From Pseudomonadota bacterium (GTDB lineage: Bacteria > Pseudomonadota > Gammaproteobacteria > Xanthomonadales > Wenzhouxiangellaceae), in the NCBI GenBank assembly GCA_013285445.1, contig CP053448.1:1488001-1552000 (forward strand): a stretch of 64,000 nucleotides of DNA, given 5' to 3'. A program made the translations under genes and the position numbers. Of the stretch, positions 1 to 9,337 are shown one piece after another (position 1 is the first letter of the stretch; every line of letters starts with the position of its first letter). The notes under the pieces were generated by a model. The model ran no database searches. It saw only the letters and a program-made list of their open reading frames with translations, and was not told the DNA's origin.

Positions 1-1
1 A

Positions 2-1318
2 GTCAGATCGGAGTCGTTGAGTGTTTCGGCGAGCATCGGGGTGACTTACTACCCGCAACAGGATACGTCCGTCGAACCGGATCAGCTGATCCGGCAGGCT
101 GACCAGGCGATGTATCAGGCCAAGCAGGCCGGAAAGAACCGGTATCAGGCGTTCGACGCTGAGCATGAGCGCGCAATGCGCGGACGTTACGACTCTCTCA
201 ACCGCATCGACCAGGCGCTGGCCAACGACGAGTTCGTGCTGCATTACCAGCCCAAGGTCAACATGCAATCCGGGCGGTGGATCGGCGTTGAGGCGCTGCT
301 TCGCTGGCAGCATCCGGAGCGGGGTTTGCTGTTGCCTGAAAGCTTCTTGCCGATGATCGAGCAGCATCCCCTGGGAATTGTCGTGGGTCAGAAGGTCCTT
401 GCGCAGGCCGTTGCCCAGGCCGGGAAGTGGAGCAGCGAGGGTCAGCGCATGCCGGTCAGCGTCAATATCAGCGCTGCACAACTGGGCCAGCGCGGCTTTG
501 CCGATATGCTGAAGCGGCTCCTGTCCGATCACCCCGAGCTTGATGCGCCGGATCTGGAACTGGAAGTGACCGAAACCAGCGCTTTTGATGACTTCGAGCG
601 ATTCTCACGCGTGATGGCGACCTGTTGCGACATGGGGGTGCGTTTTGCCGTCGATGATTTCGGTACCGGATACTCATCGCTGTCGTACCTGAAGAAACTG
701 CCGGCGAGCACGCTGAAGATCGATCGCAGCTTCGTGCGCGATCTGCTCGACGACCCGGAGGACCTGGCCATTCTGGACGGGATTCTGCGCCTGGCGTCGT
801 CGGTCAGGCGTCGGGTGGTTGCCGAGGGCGTGGAGACGATTGCCCAGGGGCGGGCACTGCTTCGGCTCGGCTGCGAGTTCGGTCAGGGCTTCGCCATCGC
901 CCGCCCGATGCCGGCCGGGGATCTGGCGCAGTGGATGGAGTCGTGGCGGCCGCCGTCATCGTGGCAGCAGGCCGACGCGCTCGACCGGCAGCATCTGCCG
1001 ATGCTGTTTGCGCTGGTTGAGCACCGGGCCTGGATGGCTGAACTGTGCCGCTGCGCGCGGGCCGGTAACCCGACTTGTGCGGCACCGGATCTGCGCGCGG
1101 CACGCTTCGAGCAGGCGCTGGACCGGCTGTCCGCTTCGGATGCGCTCTGGTCTCAGGTGCTCGGGCCGGCACGCAGTCGGCATGCCGCCATGGTTGAGAT
1201 CGCCGCCAGGCTGCCCAACCTGATTGCCGCGGACGATCAGGCAGGCGTGCACGATGTGCTGGCCCGCCTCGAGCAGGCTTCGTCTGAACTGCAGTCCTTG
1301 CTCGAAGTGACGGTTTGA
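2..1318 (+). CDS. GGDEF-EAL cyclic-di-GMP signalling protein, 5' end outside window
   Basis: The reading frame is open to the left edge, so the start lies outside the window. The first ~45 residues are the tail of a GGDEF (diguanylate cyclase) domain, ending in an AMYQAKQAGKNRY motif. A full EAL phosphodiesterase domain follows: EAL at 290-298, then VDDFGTGYSS, VVAEGVET and GQGF motifs, so the metal-binding and catalytic acidic residues look intact and cyclic-di-GMP hydrolysis is the likely activity. After the EAL domain come ~120 residues with H-x2-W and R-x-R-H-A-A-M motifs. These resemble a degenerate chemoreceptor zinc-binding (CZB) helical bundle in which the usual Cys-x-Phe-Gly-x-Trp has become A-R-F-E-Q-A-L. 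The domain call is strong; the CZB reading is tentative. The gene converges on smpB. Confidence 0.9.
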   Translation, partial: VRSESLSVSASIGVTYYPQQDTSVEPDQLIRQADQAMYQAKQAGKNRYQAFDAEHERAMRGRYDSLNRIDQALANDEFVLHYQPKVNMQSGRWIGVEALLRWQHPERGLLLPESFLPMIEQHPLGIVVGQKVLAQAVAQAGKWSSEGQRMPVSVNISAAQLGQRGFADMLKRLLSDHPELDAPDLELEVTETSAFDDFERFSRVMATCCDMGVRFAVDDFGTGYSSLSYLKKLPASTLKIDRSFVRDLLDDPEDLAILDGILRLASSVRRRVVAEGVETIAQGRALLRLGCEFGQGFAIARPMPAGDLAQWMESWRPPSSWQQADALDRQHLPMLFALVEHRAWMAELCRCARAGNPTCAAPDLRAARFEQALDRLSASDALWSQVLGPARSRHAAMVEIAARLPNLIAADDQAGVHDVLARLEQASSELQSLLEVTV

Positions 1319-1363
1319 GTCCCGCATGCAGGGCAGCAGGCGTCCTGGCCCGACCGGGGCCTG

Positions 1364-1825
1364 TCAGCCCTGCTTGAGAATTCGTCCTTTCTGTCGCGCC
1401 CATTCGCGCTCTTTTTCGGTTCGGCGCTTGTCGTGCTGCTTCTTGCCCCGGGCAACGGCAATTTCGACCTTGACCTTGCCCTGTTTCCAGTACATGGCGG
1501 TCGGGATCACGGTCTGGCCCTGGCGTTCAACCAGGCCGATCAGCCGGTCGATTTCGCGCCGGTGCAGCAGCAGACGCCGGGTCCGGGTCGGGTCCGGTCG
1601 GAAATGGGTCGAAACCGACGGCAGCGGCGTGATCAGGCATCCAAACAGAAAGGCCTCGCCGTTCTTGAGCAGCACGTAACTGTCGCCGAACTGGATCTTG
1701 CCGGCGCGCAGGGCCTTGACCTCCCAGCCCTGCAGTGCGATACCGGCCTCAATCCGCTCATCAAGGTGGTATTCGAAGCGCGCCCGCTTGTTGACGGCGA
1801 TGGTGGAAGACGGCTGCTTGGCCAT
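1364..1825 (-). CDS. smpB: SsrA-binding protein SmpB
   Basis: This 153-residue protein binds tmRNA and delivers it to stalled ribosomes for trans-translation. The body shows the family features: [45 protein letters not shown], and a basic C-terminal tail ([23 protein letters not shown]) of the kind that inserts into the mRNA channel. Length matches the usual ~155-160 residues. The ATG at 1825 begins MAKQPSST; an in-frame ATG 17 codons upstream gives an unconserved extension and was not used. The tmRNA gene itself is not in this window. The gene is transcribed away from ratA. Confidence 0.97.
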   Translation of the reverse strand: MAKQPSSTIAVNKRARFEYHLDERIEAGIALQGWEVKALRAGKIQFGDSYVLLKNGEAFLFGCLITPLPSVSTHFRPDPTRTRRLLLHRREIDRLIGLVERQGQTVIPTAMYWKQGKVKVEIAVARGKKQHDKRRTEKEREWARQKGRILKQG

Positions 1826-1953
1826 GCGATTGAATCGCTTCCCGGAAATGGACGGCAATGATAGCGCAGGGGGCAAACTTGCGGTTTCAGAGGCTCCTTG
1901 ATAGTACTATCATGGTCGAACCAGCAAACCCCCAGACCAGAAAAAACTGCCGC

Positions 1954-2391
1954 GTGCCCGAAATCAATCGCTTTGCCCTGGTGCCCTACTCGCCGCTGCA
2001 GATGTACGAGCTGGTTCGCGACGTTGCGCGCTACCCCGAGTTTCTGGAGTGGGTACGCGCAGCGGAGGTGCATGAAGACGACGGGTCGCAGCAGCTGGCA
2101 ACGCTGGAAGTTCAACTGGGCGGCCTGGTGCAGCGCTTCACCACGCGCAACTCGCTTTCGCCGGGGCAGTCGCTGGCCATGCGGCTGGCCCGCGGGCCGT
2201 TCGACGAACTGTCTGGACGCTGGTCCTTTGCGCCGCTCGGGCATGGATGCCACGTGAGCCTGGATCTGGTCTTTCGCGCCAGCGGATCGATTTTGCTCAA
2301 ACCGTTTCAGCGCAGTTTTTCGCGCATGGCCGACCGCATGGTCGATGACTTTTCGCGCCGCGCCGGGAGGGTCTATGGCGACCCGCATTGA
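1954..2391 (+). CDS. ratA: RatA/Coq10-like START-domain protein
   Basis: The product is a 145-residue START/polyketide-cyclase-like protein of the RatA (YfjG) family. The E. coli member was reported to block 70S ribosome association and resembles the coenzyme-Q-binding Coq10 proteins. The N terminus PEINRFALVPYSPLQMYELV and the block YPEFLEWV are diagnostic. The GTG at 1954 was chosen because it gives the normal length and a conserved first residue; an ATG at 1912 would add 14 poorly conserved residues and cannot be excluded. It overlaps rnfH by 17 bp, the pairing that gave RatA/RatB their names. Toxin activity here is an inference from the name only. Confidence 0.88.
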   Translation: MPEINRFALVPYSPLQMYELVRDVARYPEFLEWVRAAEVHEDDGSQQLATLEVQLGGLVQRFTTRNSLSPGQSLAMRLARGPFDELSGRWSFAPLGHGCHVSLDLVFRASGSILLKPFQRSFSRMADRMVDDFSRRAGRVYGDPH

Positions 2392-2680
2392 AATCGAGGT
2401 TGCCGCGGCGTCACCGCGCCGTCAGATTGTGGTGCGCCTGACCGTGCCGGCGGGAACGACATTGATCGAGGCCGTCAGGCAAGCGGACCTGCCCGGGCGG
2501 CTGCCGGGCTTCCATGTCAGCGCGGATCGTCTCGGTGTATTCGGACAGCTGCGGCCGCCGGAGTGGGTATTGCAGGCCGGTGACCGGGCCGAGGCCTACC
2601 GTCCGCTGAGCGCCGATCCCAAGGAAATCCGTCGACGCCTGGCCGAGTCGGAATCGGTCAGGGGCCGTCACGACGCCTGA
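2375..2680 (+). CDS. rnfH: RnfH family ubiquitin-like protein (UPF0125)
   Basis: A 101-residue beta-grasp protein of the RnfH/RatB family. The ATG at 2375 lies inside the end of ratA, preceded by a good ribosome site (GGGAGGG at 2366-2372), so translation is probably coupled. Family features are a strand-rich N terminus (TRIEIEVA), the segment VPAGTTLIEAVRQ, and the conserved VGVFGQ/DRVEAYRPL type motif, here LGVFGQL and DRAEAYRPL. The C terminus runs 23 bp into the end of the convergent bamE gene. The biochemical role of the family is unsettled. Confidence 0.9.
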   Translation: MATRIEIEVAAASPRRQIVVRLTVPAGTTLIEAVRQADLPGRLPGFHVSADRLGVFGQLRPPEWVLQAGDRAEAYRPLSADPKEIRRRLAESESVRGRHDA

Positions 2681-3077
2681 TTGTTTCGAGATCCTGAATC
2701 GGCTGGTCGCCCGGTTCCTGCAGCTCGTCGAGCGCTTCTGTGGCCAGGTTTTCCTCGTCGAGGTAATTGCCCTGCATCGCCACCAGGCGATCATTCTCGA
2801 AGTGCAAGGTCAGGACCCGCTTTCTGGGCTTTCCGCTGCGCCGTGCGTAGGTATTCATGTAGTCCCAGCGATCGGCGTGAAACGGGCTGGTGATCGACGG
2901 TGACCCGAGCAGTACGCGAACCTGTTGTTTGGTCATCCCTTCGCGCAGCTCGGCGACATCATCGCGGTCGAGCACGTTACCCTGCTGGATATCCTGTTTG
3001 TAGACCAGGCCCCCGCAGGCGCCGAGGAAGGCCAGGCACAGCACGACGGCAACGAACTTGGATAGTGATTTCAGCAT
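2658..3077 (-). CDS. bamE: Outer membrane protein assembly factor BamE (lipoprotein)
   Basis: A 139-residue lipoprotein of the SmpA/OmlA family, the small subunit of the BAM complex that inserts beta-barrels into the outer membrane. A short hydrophobic leader ends in the lipobox LGAC, giving a lipidated Cys near residue 21. The mature part has the family signature: GNVLDRDDVAELREGMTK, then VRVLLGSP and WDYMNTY, followed by LTLHFENDRLV. The C-terminal ~30 residues are acidic and poorly conserved. The gene diverges from fur across 58 bp and overlaps rnfH tail to tail. Confidence 0.95.
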   Translation of the reverse strand: MLKSLSKFVAVVLCLAFLGACGGLVYKQDIQQGNVLDRDDVAELREGMTKQQVRVLLGSPSITSPFHADRWDYMNTYARRSGKPRKRVLTLHFENDRLVAMQGNYLDEENLATEALDELQEPGDQPIQDLETIRRRDGP

Positions 3078-3135
3078 GGTCGGCGATGATACAATATCCT
3101 CGCGGTTGCCGGGGAATTACAGCCTGAGGTAGCGG

Positions 3136-3582
3136 ATGTCTGAAGAAACCAGCGAATTGAGAAAGGTTGGGCTCAAAGTGACGCACCCGCGGCTGCAGAT
3201 CCTGCGGCTGCTTGAAACCACCGATCAGAAGCACATGACGGCCGATGAGATCTATCGGGCGCTGGTCGAACAGGGGGAAGACATCGGCCTGGCAACGGTC
3301 TACCGGGTGCTCGCCCAATTCGAGGCGGCGCAGCTGGTTCGCAAGCATGTATTCGATGACGGCTCCGGTCGCGCCCAGCAAGCCTGTTACGAGCTGGACG
3401 AGGGTGAACATCATGATCATATGGTGTGCCTGGAAACCGGCGAGGTGGTCGAGTTCTATGACGCGGAACTGGAGCGTCGCCAGGAAAAAATCGCCCGTGA
3501 TCGGGGCTACGAGATTGTTGACCACTCCATGGTGCTCTACGTGCGCCCGATCGAGGGCAGGCGCAGGAAAAAGACGTCCTGA
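3136..3582 (+). CDS. fur: Ferric uptake regulator Fur
   Basis: A 148-residue iron-responsive repressor. The N-terminal winged helix shows VTHPRLQILRLLE and the recognition helix IGLATVYRVLAQFE. The C-terminal dimerisation domain contains the metal-binding string EHHDHMVC and the distal YEIVDHSMVLY segment. The structural-zinc CxxC of E. coli Fur is not intact: only the first Cys (HMVC) remains and the second is Thr, a known variation among Fur proteins. A possible -10 box (TACAAT at 3090-3095) lies in the 58-bp gap shared with bamE. No Fur-box palindrome was recognised there, so autoregulation is not supported. Confidence 0.96.
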   Translation: MSEETSELRKVGLKVTHPRLQILRLLETTDQKHMTADEIYRALVEQGEDIGLATVYRVLAQFEAAQLVRKHVFDDGSGRAQQACYELDEGEHHDHMVCLETGEVVEFYDAELERRQEKIARDRGYEIVDHSMVLYVRPIEGRRRKKTS

Positions 3583-3606
3583 GACCGCCTCCTGAGGCCG
3601 GAACAG

Positions 3607-5265
3607 TCAGGGAGACTGCAGCATCTCGCTGGCGTGCGCCAGGCTCGCTTCCGACTCCACCCCGCCAAGCATGCGCGCGATTTCACGCTGCCGCTGTTGA
3701 GCATCCAGGCGCTCGGCTTCGGTGCGGGTGCGCTCGCCGTCGATCCGCTTGATGACCCGAATCTGGTGGTCGGCGCGGGCGGCGACCTGGGGCAGATGAG
3801 TAACGCAGAAGGCCTGTCCGCCTTCAGCAACCTGGTGCAGAAAGCGACCGACAGCCTGCGCCGTGGGTCCGCCGACGCCGGCGTCGACTTCGTCGAAAAC
3901 CCGCGTCAGCGGCTGATCATCAACCCCGGTGGCGATCATCAGGGCCAGGGCCACGCGCGACAGTTCGCCGCCGGAGGCGACCCTGGCCAGCGGTTTGGGT
4001 GACTGTCCGGGATTGGCGCTGAACGTGATGGCAACCTGATCGCCGCCATGGCGGCTGGGTTGTGCCGGATCGACGGCGGTGACTTCGAACATCAAGCGTG
4101 CCTGCGGCATGCCCAGCTCGGCCAGGCATTCGACGGCGCGCTGCGCAAGTCTGCTGGCCGCCTGGCGACGCTGCGTGCCCAGAAGCCCCGCTGCCTCGAG
4201 CCACTGGTCTGCGGCTTGCTGCACGGCCAGTTCAAGCTCGTCGCGCCGTTCGCCCTGGTGTTCCAGGGTGTCGAGGCGCACGCCCAGACGCGCGGTCAGC
4301 GCGACCAGTTCATCGGGTGCAACCCGGTGCTTGCGCGCCAGATCGAGCGCGAGCTCAAGTCGTTGGTTGACAGCAGCCAGGCGTTCCGGGTCGCCCGTTT
4401 CTTCACTGGCGATGCGCTCCAGTGCAGCATGGGCTTCATCGACGTAAATACGCGCCTGCTCGATCATTCCGGCCGCCTCCTCGATGCGGCGGTCGAGCGA
4501 ACGGGTGCCCGACAGGCTGGACAGCGCCTGCTGGATCATGGTGCGGGCTGCCGGGTCGTCAATCTGATCGAGTGCCGCGGCCGCGGTGCTCGCGGCCTGG
4601 CGAATCTCATCAATGCGGGACAGGCGTTCCTGCTCGGCTTCCAGTTCACCGTACTCGCCCGCGCGCAGGTTGAGTGCCTGAAGCTCGCGATGCTGGTATC
4701 GCAGCAGCTCGAGCTGTTCCGGGTCGCTGCTGTCGGCTTCGAAAGCGGCCAGTTCGTCGCGGGCCGCCAGCCAGCGGTCGTAGGCCTGTGCGACCGCGGT
4801 GGTGATGGCGGTGTCGACCTGGCGGTCGAGCAGTTGGCGCTGAGTCGCGCTGCGGCCGAGCTGCTGATGCTCGTGCTGGCCGTGGATTTCGACCAGCAGC
4901 TCGCCAAGCTCGGCGAGCTGTCCAATCGTGGCGCTGCGGCCGTTGATCCAGGCCCGGGAACTGCTGGATCGGCTCAGGATCCGTCGCAGGATCAGCTCCT
5001 CATCTTCGGCCAGCGCTTGCTGGCGCAGCCAGTCGCTGGCCGGATGCGCATCGTCAAGACGAAAAACGGCCTCCAGTTCGGCCTGCTCGCTGTCATCGGC
5101 GATCAAACCCGGCTCGGCGCGATCGCCGAGCAGCAGGCCGAGCGCGTCGATCAGGATTGACTTGCCGGCCCCCGTTTCGCCCGTGATCGCGGTGAAACCG
5201 GGGGAAAAGTCGATTTCGAGATCGTCAATGACGGCAAATCGGCGAATGACCAAGTGGCGAAGCAT
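3607..5265 (-). CDS. recN: DNA repair protein RecN
   Basis: A 552-residue SMC-like ATPase for double-strand-break repair, of full family length. The N-terminal head has Walker A GETGAGKS at residues 29-36. A central coiled-coil region of Glu/Arg/Leu-rich helices follows. The C-terminal head contains the ABC signature ASGGELSRVALAL, Walker B TRVFDEVDAGVGG, and the THLPQVAARADHQ switch. It converges on fur with 24 bp between stops and diverges from grpE. No CTGT-N8-ACAG LexA box was found just upstream, so SOS control cannot be shown from this sequence. Confidence 0.97.
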   Translation of the reverse strand: MLRHLVIRRFAVIDDLEIDFSPGFTAITGETGAGKSILIDALGLLLGDRAEPGLIADDSEQAELEAVFRLDDAHPASDWLRQQALAEDEELILRRILSRSSSSRAWINGRSATIGQLAELGELLVEIHGQHEHQQLGRSATQRQLLDRQVDTAITTAVAQAYDRWLAARDELAAFEADSSDPEQLELLRYQHRELQALNLRAGEYGELEAEQERLSRIDEIRQAASTAAAALDQIDDPAARTMIQQALSSLSGTRSLDRRIEEAAGMIEQARIYVDEAHAALERIASEETGDPERLAAVNQRLELALDLARKHRVAPDELVALTARLGVRLDTLEHQGERRDELELAVQQAADQWLEAAGLLGTQRRQAASRLAQRAVECLAELGMPQARLMFEVTAVDPAQPSRHGGDQVAITFSANPGQSPKPLARVASGGELSRVALALMIATGVDDQPLTRVFDEVDAGVGGPTAQAVGRFLHQVAEGGQAFCVTHLPQVAARADHQIRVIKRIDGERTRTEAERLDAQQRQREIARMLGGVESEASLAHASEMLQSP

Positions 5266-5334
5266 CGGCGGGACACGTTCAGATCATGACGGACGCATCA
5301 AACTAGCACCGGACCGCGCGCCCGACAACTCCGG

Positions 5335-5362
5335 TTGCAAAGCGCCTGATTCAACCCCATTG
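5335..5362 (+). promoter_or_regulatory. Candidate sigma-32 (heat-shock) promoter for grpE-dnaK-dnaJ
   Basis: The -35-like GTTGCAAA (5334-5341) is separated by 13 bp from CCCCATTG (5355-5362). This matches the enterobacterial RpoH pattern (CTTGAAA, 11-16 bp, CCCCAT) at all six bases of the -10 core and with one mismatch in the -35. It lies ~33 bp before the grpE ATG, which suits a heat-shock operon. Confidence 0.6.
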
Positions 5363-5394
5363 TTGCGCGCAGGATCAACGGACTGTACCGATAG

Positions 5395-5985
5395 ATGGCC
5401 ACAGACAAGCACAAAACCCAGGAGCAGGCTGCCCGGGCGGCTGCCGAGGAACAGGAGCAAGATGCTGCCGGCTCGGCTGGCGCAACGGCGGATGAACCGG
5501 AGGCGAGCAGCGAAACGGCATCCGAAAGTGCTCAGAACGGGCTGGAGGTGGCCCGCCTGCGCGAAGCGCTGCTGCGAACCCGTGCCGAGATGGAGAATGT
5601 CCAGAAGCGCAGCGAACGCGAGCTGGAGCGGGCCCGTCGCTTCCAGCTCGAGGCCCTGATGCGCGACCTCCTGCCGGTCATTGACGGGCTGGAGCAGGGG
5701 TTGGAGAACGCCGCTGAAGGAGACTCGGCCCGCGAAGGGCTCGAGCTGACCCATCGATTGCTGCTGAAATCGCTCGGCAGCCATGGGCTCGAGGTCATCG
5801 ATCCGGCCGGCGAACGATTCGATCCTGACTGGCACGAAGCGATGAGCTTGCAGCCGAGCGACCAGGCCGAGCCCGATACGGTTCTGATGGTGCTGCAAAA
5901 GGGCTATCGGCTGCACGACCGTTTGCTGCGGGCGGCGCGCGTGATCGTTGCCAAAGCGCCGGAGGCGGGCGAGGCCGGCGATTGA
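5395..5985 (+). CDS. grpE: Nucleotide exchange factor GrpE
   Basis: This 196-residue co-chaperone releases ADP from DnaK. About 50 acidic, Ala/Glu-rich and probably disordered residues precede the long dimeric helix (LREALLRTRAEMENVQKRSERELERAR is the coiled-coil segment, shown here only as its class). The C-terminal beta domain includes GLEVIDPAGERFDPDWHEAM and the ending VLQKGYRLHDRLLRAARV, the standard DnaK-contact elements. It is the first gene of the heat-shock cluster, 88 bp before dnaK, and lies downstream of a sigma-32-like promoter. Confidence 0.96.
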   Translation: MATDKHKTQEQAARAAAEEQEQDAAGSAGATADEPEASSETASESAQNGLEVARLREALLRTRAEMENVQKRSERELERARRFQLEALMRDLLPVIDGLEQGLENAAEGDSAREGLELTHRLLLKSLGSHGLEVIDPAGERFDPDWHEAMSLQPSDQAEPDTVLMVLQKGYRLHDRLLRAARVIVAKAPEAGEAGD

Positions 5986-6073
5986 AATGAGGGCCTCCGG
6001 GCCCCACTAAACGGGGCAGAGTGCCATTGCATCATCGGTTTTCAAAAACGAATTCGAGGCAGATATCAATACC

Positions 6074-8005
6074 ATGAGCAAGATAATCGGAATTGACCTG
6101 GGAACGACCAACTCCTGCGTCGCGGTCATGGAAGGCGGCAAGACGCGTGTTATCGAGAATGCCGAGGGTGATCGAACCACCCCGTCGGTGGTTGCCTTTA
6201 CCAAGGATGACGAGGTGCTGGTCGGGCAGCCGGCCAAGCGCCAGGCGGTGACCAATCCCGACCGCACGCTGTATGCGGTCAAGCGCCTGATCGGCCGAAA
6301 GTTCTCCGAGAAGGTCGTCCAGAAGGACATCAAGCTGGTGCCCTACAAGATCATCGAGGCCGACAACGGTGACGCCTGGGTGCAGGTGGGCGACAAGAAG
6401 ATGGCGCCGCCGGAGATCTCCGCGCGGGTGCTGATGAAAATGAAGAAGACGGCCGAGGACTATCTTGGCGAGAACGTCACCGAGGCGGTGATTACGGTGC
6501 CGGCCTACTTCAATGACTCGCAGCGGCAGGCCACCAAGGATGCCGGCAAGATCGCCGGGCTGAACGTGCGCCGGATCATCAACGAGCCGACGGCGGCTTC
6601 GCTGGCCTACGGGCTCGACAAGGAAGGCGCTGACCGCAAGGTGGCGGTCTATGACCTGGGTGGTGGCACCTTCGATATCTCGATCATCGAGATTGCCGAT
6701 GTCGACGGTGAAAAGCAGTTCGAGGTGCTGGCCACGAACGGTGACACCTTTCTCGGCGGTGAAGACTTCGACAAGCGCCTGATTGACTACCTCGCCGGAG
6801 AGTTCAAGAAAGAACAGGGCGTGGATCTGCACAACGACCCGCTTGCCCTGCAGCGTCTGCGTGAGGCCGCCGAACGGGCCAAGATCGAGCTGTCCTCGAG
6901 TCAGCAGACCGAGGTCAATCTGCCCTACATCACGGCGGATCAGTCCGGCCCGAAGCACCTCAATATCAAGGTGACCCGTTCTAAGCTGGAGTCCCTGGTC
7001 GAGGATCTCATCAAGCGTTCGATTGATCCGTGCCGCACCGCGCTCAACGATGCCGGCCTCAAGGTTGCCGATATCGACGAGGTCATTCTGGTCGGCGGTC
7101 AGACCCGCATGCCGGCAGTCCAGAAGTCGGTTTCGGACTTCTTCGGCAAGGAGCCGCGCAAGGACGTCAATCCAGACGAGGCGGTGGCGGTTGGAGCGGC
7201 CATCCAGGGCGGTGTGCTGTCCGGTGACGTCAAGGATGTGCTGCTGCTGGATGTCACGCCGCTGTCGCTCGGCATCGAGACCCTGGGCGGCGTGTTCACC
7301 AAGCTGATCGAGAAGAACACGACGATCCCGACGCGCGCCTCCCAGGTGTTTTCAACCGCCGAGGACAATCAGTCGGCGGTGACCGTGCACGTTCTTCAGG
7401 GCGAGCGCGAGCAGGCAGTGGCCAACAAATCGCTGGCGCGCTTCGATCTTGCCGGCATCCCGGCTGCGCCGCGCGGCATGCCCCAGATCGAGGTCACCTT
7501 CGATATCGACGCCAACGGCATCCTGCACGTCTCGGCCAAGGACAAGGCCACCGGCAAGGAGCAGCGCGTCGAGGTCAAGGCCGGTTCGGGCCTGAGCGAG
7601 GAAGAAATCGAGCAGATGGTCCGGGACGCCGAGGTGCATCGTGAGGAAGACAAGAAGTTCCAGGAGCTGGTCAGCGCGCGCAACAACGCCGACAGCGTTG
7701 CCCACGCCACGCGCAGCAGCTTGAAGGAGCACGGCGACCAGCTCGATGATGCCATCAAGGAGCGCATCGAGACTGCGCTCACGAAGGTGGATGAGGCCAT
7801 CAAGGGTGACGACAAGGAAGCCATTGATAGCGCCGTCAACGAACTGCAGCAGGCGGGTGCCGAACTCTACAAGGCCGCGGCCGAGCAGGCTCAGGCCGAC
7901 GAGGGCGGTGCCGAGGGTGCCGAGCGCGGCGGCGAATCCGCTTCCGGTGACGAGGAAGTGGTCGACGCGGAGTTCACCGAAGTCGACGACGACAACAGGA
8001 AATGA
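6074..8005 (+). CDS. dnaK: Molecular chaperone DnaK (Hsp70)
   Basis: A full-length 643-residue Hsp70. The ATPase domain shows [17 protein letters not shown] near residue 5, the phosphate-binding [13 protein letters not shown], and [11 protein letters not shown]. The interdomain linker [13 protein letters not shown] leads to the substrate-binding beta-sandwich. The helical lid carries an Ala/Gly/Glu-rich tail ending [17 protein letters not shown], the conserved C-terminal acidic motif. The 88-bp gap after grpE holds only short GC-rich inverted repeats. The gene works with GrpE and DnaJ in protein folding and control of the heat-shock response. Confidence 0.99.
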   Translation: MSKIIGIDLGTTNSCVAVMEGGKTRVIENAEGDRTTPSVVAFTKDDEVLVGQPAKRQAVTNPDRTLYAVKRLIGRKFSEKVVQKDIKLVPYKIIEADNGDAWVQVGDKKMAPPEISARVLMKMKKTAEDYLGENVTEAVITVPAYFNDSQRQATKDAGKIAGLNVRRIINEPTAASLAYGLDKEGADRKVAVYDLGGGTFDISIIEIADVDGEKQFEVLATNGDTFLGGEDFDKRLIDYLAGEFKKEQGVDLHNDPLALQRLREAAERAKIELSSSQQTEVNLPYITADQSGPKHLNIKVTRSKLESLVEDLIKRSIDPCRTALNDAGLKVADIDEVILVGGQTRMPAVQKSVSDFFGKEPRKDVNPDEAVAVGAAIQGGVLSGDVKDVLLLDVTPLSLGIETLGGVFTKLIEKNTTIPTRASQVFSTAEDNQSAVTVHVLQGEREQAVANKSLARFDLAGIPAAPRGMPQIEVTFDIDANGILHVSAKDKATGKEQRVEVKAGSGLSEEEIEQMVRDAEVHREEDKKFQELVSARNNADSVAHATRSSLKEHGDQLDDAIKERIETALTKVDEAIKGDDKEAIDSAVNELQQAGAELYKAAAEQAQADEGGAEGAERGGESASGDEEVVDAEFTEVDDDNRK

Positions 8006-8032
8006 TCGTCACGGCCGCGGGCCGCGACGGTT

Positions 8033-8064
8033 ATCCCGGACAGCGCGCAGCGCTGATCCGGGAT
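8033..8064. repeat. Perfect 14-bp-stem hairpin in the dnaK-dnaJ gap
   Basis: ATCCCGGA (8033-8040) pairs with TCCGGGAT (8057-8064), and inside it CAGCGC (8041-8046) pairs with GCGCTG (8050-8055) around a GCA loop, with one unpaired A at 8056. No T-run follows, so it is not a standard terminator. It may be a REP-like element or a processing/stability hairpin within the dnaK-dnaJ transcript. Confidence 0.7.
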
Positions 8065-8167
8065 CTCACTGGACAAACGATGGGTCCCGGATAATCGCAT
8101 TTGCGGTTTCCGGGGCGACGTATTTTCAAGACGTCGAGCCGACGAGCTGACGAAACGACGACACTGA

Positions 8168-9292
8168 ATGCCGGCAGACTACTACGAAATCCTGGGTGTA
8201 TCGCGCGAGGCGTCTGGCGACGAGATCCGCAAGGCCTATCGGCGGCTGGCGCGCAAGTACCACCCCGATCGGAATCCCGACAATCCCGACGCCGAGGAAC
8301 GCTTCAAGGAAGTCCGCGAGGCGCATGATGTGCTCAAGGATGCCGACAAGCGGGCGGCCTATGACCGCTTCGGGCACCAGGGCGTCAATGGCATGGGTGG
8401 CCAGTCCGCCGGGGCGGGCGGCGGATTCGGCGACATCAACGATATCTTTGGCGATATCTTCGGTGATATTTTCGGGGGCGGGCGTCGTCGTCAGAGCCAG
8501 TCGCGCCGCGGGCAGGATCTGCGCTACACGCTCGAGCTGGATCTCGAGGAGGCGGTCGCCGGGGTTGAGAAGGAAGTCAACCTGCCGATGCTCGGCGAGT
8601 GTCAGGCCTGCAAAGGCACCGGTTCGCAAAGCGGCAAGCTGGACGTGTGCACGACTTGTGGTGGCCAGGGCCAGGTTCGCATGCAGCAGGGTTTCTTCTC
8701 GGTGCAGCAGACCTGCCCGAGCTGCCGCGGCAGTGGACGCGCGATCAAGGATCCCTGCAGCTCGTGCAGTGGATCCGGACAGGTCCGCGAAACGCGCACG
8801 CTGCAGATCAAGATTCCGGCTGGTGTCGATACGGGCGACCGGATTCGGCTCAGCGGTGAAGGCAGCGCCGGTGCGCAGGGAGGACGGGCCGGTGACCTCT
8901 ATGTCGACATCCAGGTCAGAGCGCATCCGTTGTTTCAGCGCGAAGGTGACGATCTGTTCTGCGCCGTGCCGATCACGATCACGACGGCGGCGCTTGGCGG
9001 ACAGCTCAAGGTGCCTACGCTCAATGGCTCGGTCATGCTCAAGATTCCGCCCGAAACCCAGCCGGGCAAGGTGTTTCGTCTGCGCGGGAAGGGCGTTCAG
9101 TCCGTGCGCAGCCGGAATCCCGGCGACTTGCTGTGCCGGGTCGAGGTGGAAACACCGGTCAATCTCACGCGCGAGCAAAAGGAGCTGCTGCGCCAGTTCC
9201 AGGAATCGATCGGGGACGAGAACGCGCAGAACCCGCAGTCAAGTCACTGGACAGACAAGGTCAAGTCATTCTTCGACCGGATGGGATTCTGA
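8168..9292 (+). CDS. dnaJ: Chaperone protein DnaJ (Hsp40)
   Basis: A 374-residue type I J-protein. The J domain (residues 1-70) carries HPD at 32-34, which stimulates DnaK ATPase. A Gly/Phe-rich linker ([16 protein letters not shown]) follows. The zinc region has all four CxxCxGxG repeats: [24 protein letters not shown] and CSSCSGSG. The C-terminal substrate domains end in FFDRMGF. It sits 162 bp downstream of dnaK in the same orientation, with a strong hairpin in the gap that may tune expression relative to dnaK. Confidence 0.98.
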   Translation: MPADYYEILGVSREASGDEIRKAYRRLARKYHPDRNPDNPDAEERFKEVREAHDVLKDADKRAAYDRFGHQGVNGMGGQSAGAGGGFGDINDIFGDIFGDIFGGGRRRQSQSRRGQDLRYTLELDLEEAVAGVEKEVNLPMLGECQACKGTGSQSGKLDVCTTCGGQGQVRMQQGFFSVQQTCPSCRGSGRAIKDPCSSCSGSGQVRETRTLQIKIPAGVDTGDRIRLSGEGSAGAQGGRAGDLYVDIQVRAHPLFQREGDDLFCAVPITITTAALGGQLKVPTLNGSVMLKIPPETQPGKVFRLRGKGVQSVRSRNPGDLLCRVEVETPVNLTREQKELLRQFQESIGDENAQNPQSSHWTDKVKSFFDRMGF

Positions 9293-9337
9293 CCTCGCTG
9301 GCTGGTTGCGCCCGATTGAATGCGGTAATCTTTCCGC

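Noticed and set aside
1319..1363. tmRNA gene or a terminator next to smpB
   Set aside because: The 45-bp gap is too short for tmRNA, and its GC-rich pairing is not followed by a T-run.
3078..3135. A Fur box in the bamE-fur gap
   Set aside because: No GATAAT-type repeats match the 19-bp Fur consensus; only a TACAAT box is visible.
5266..5334. A LexA/SOS box upstream of recN
   Set aside because: No CTGT-N8-ACAG palindrome was found near the recN start.
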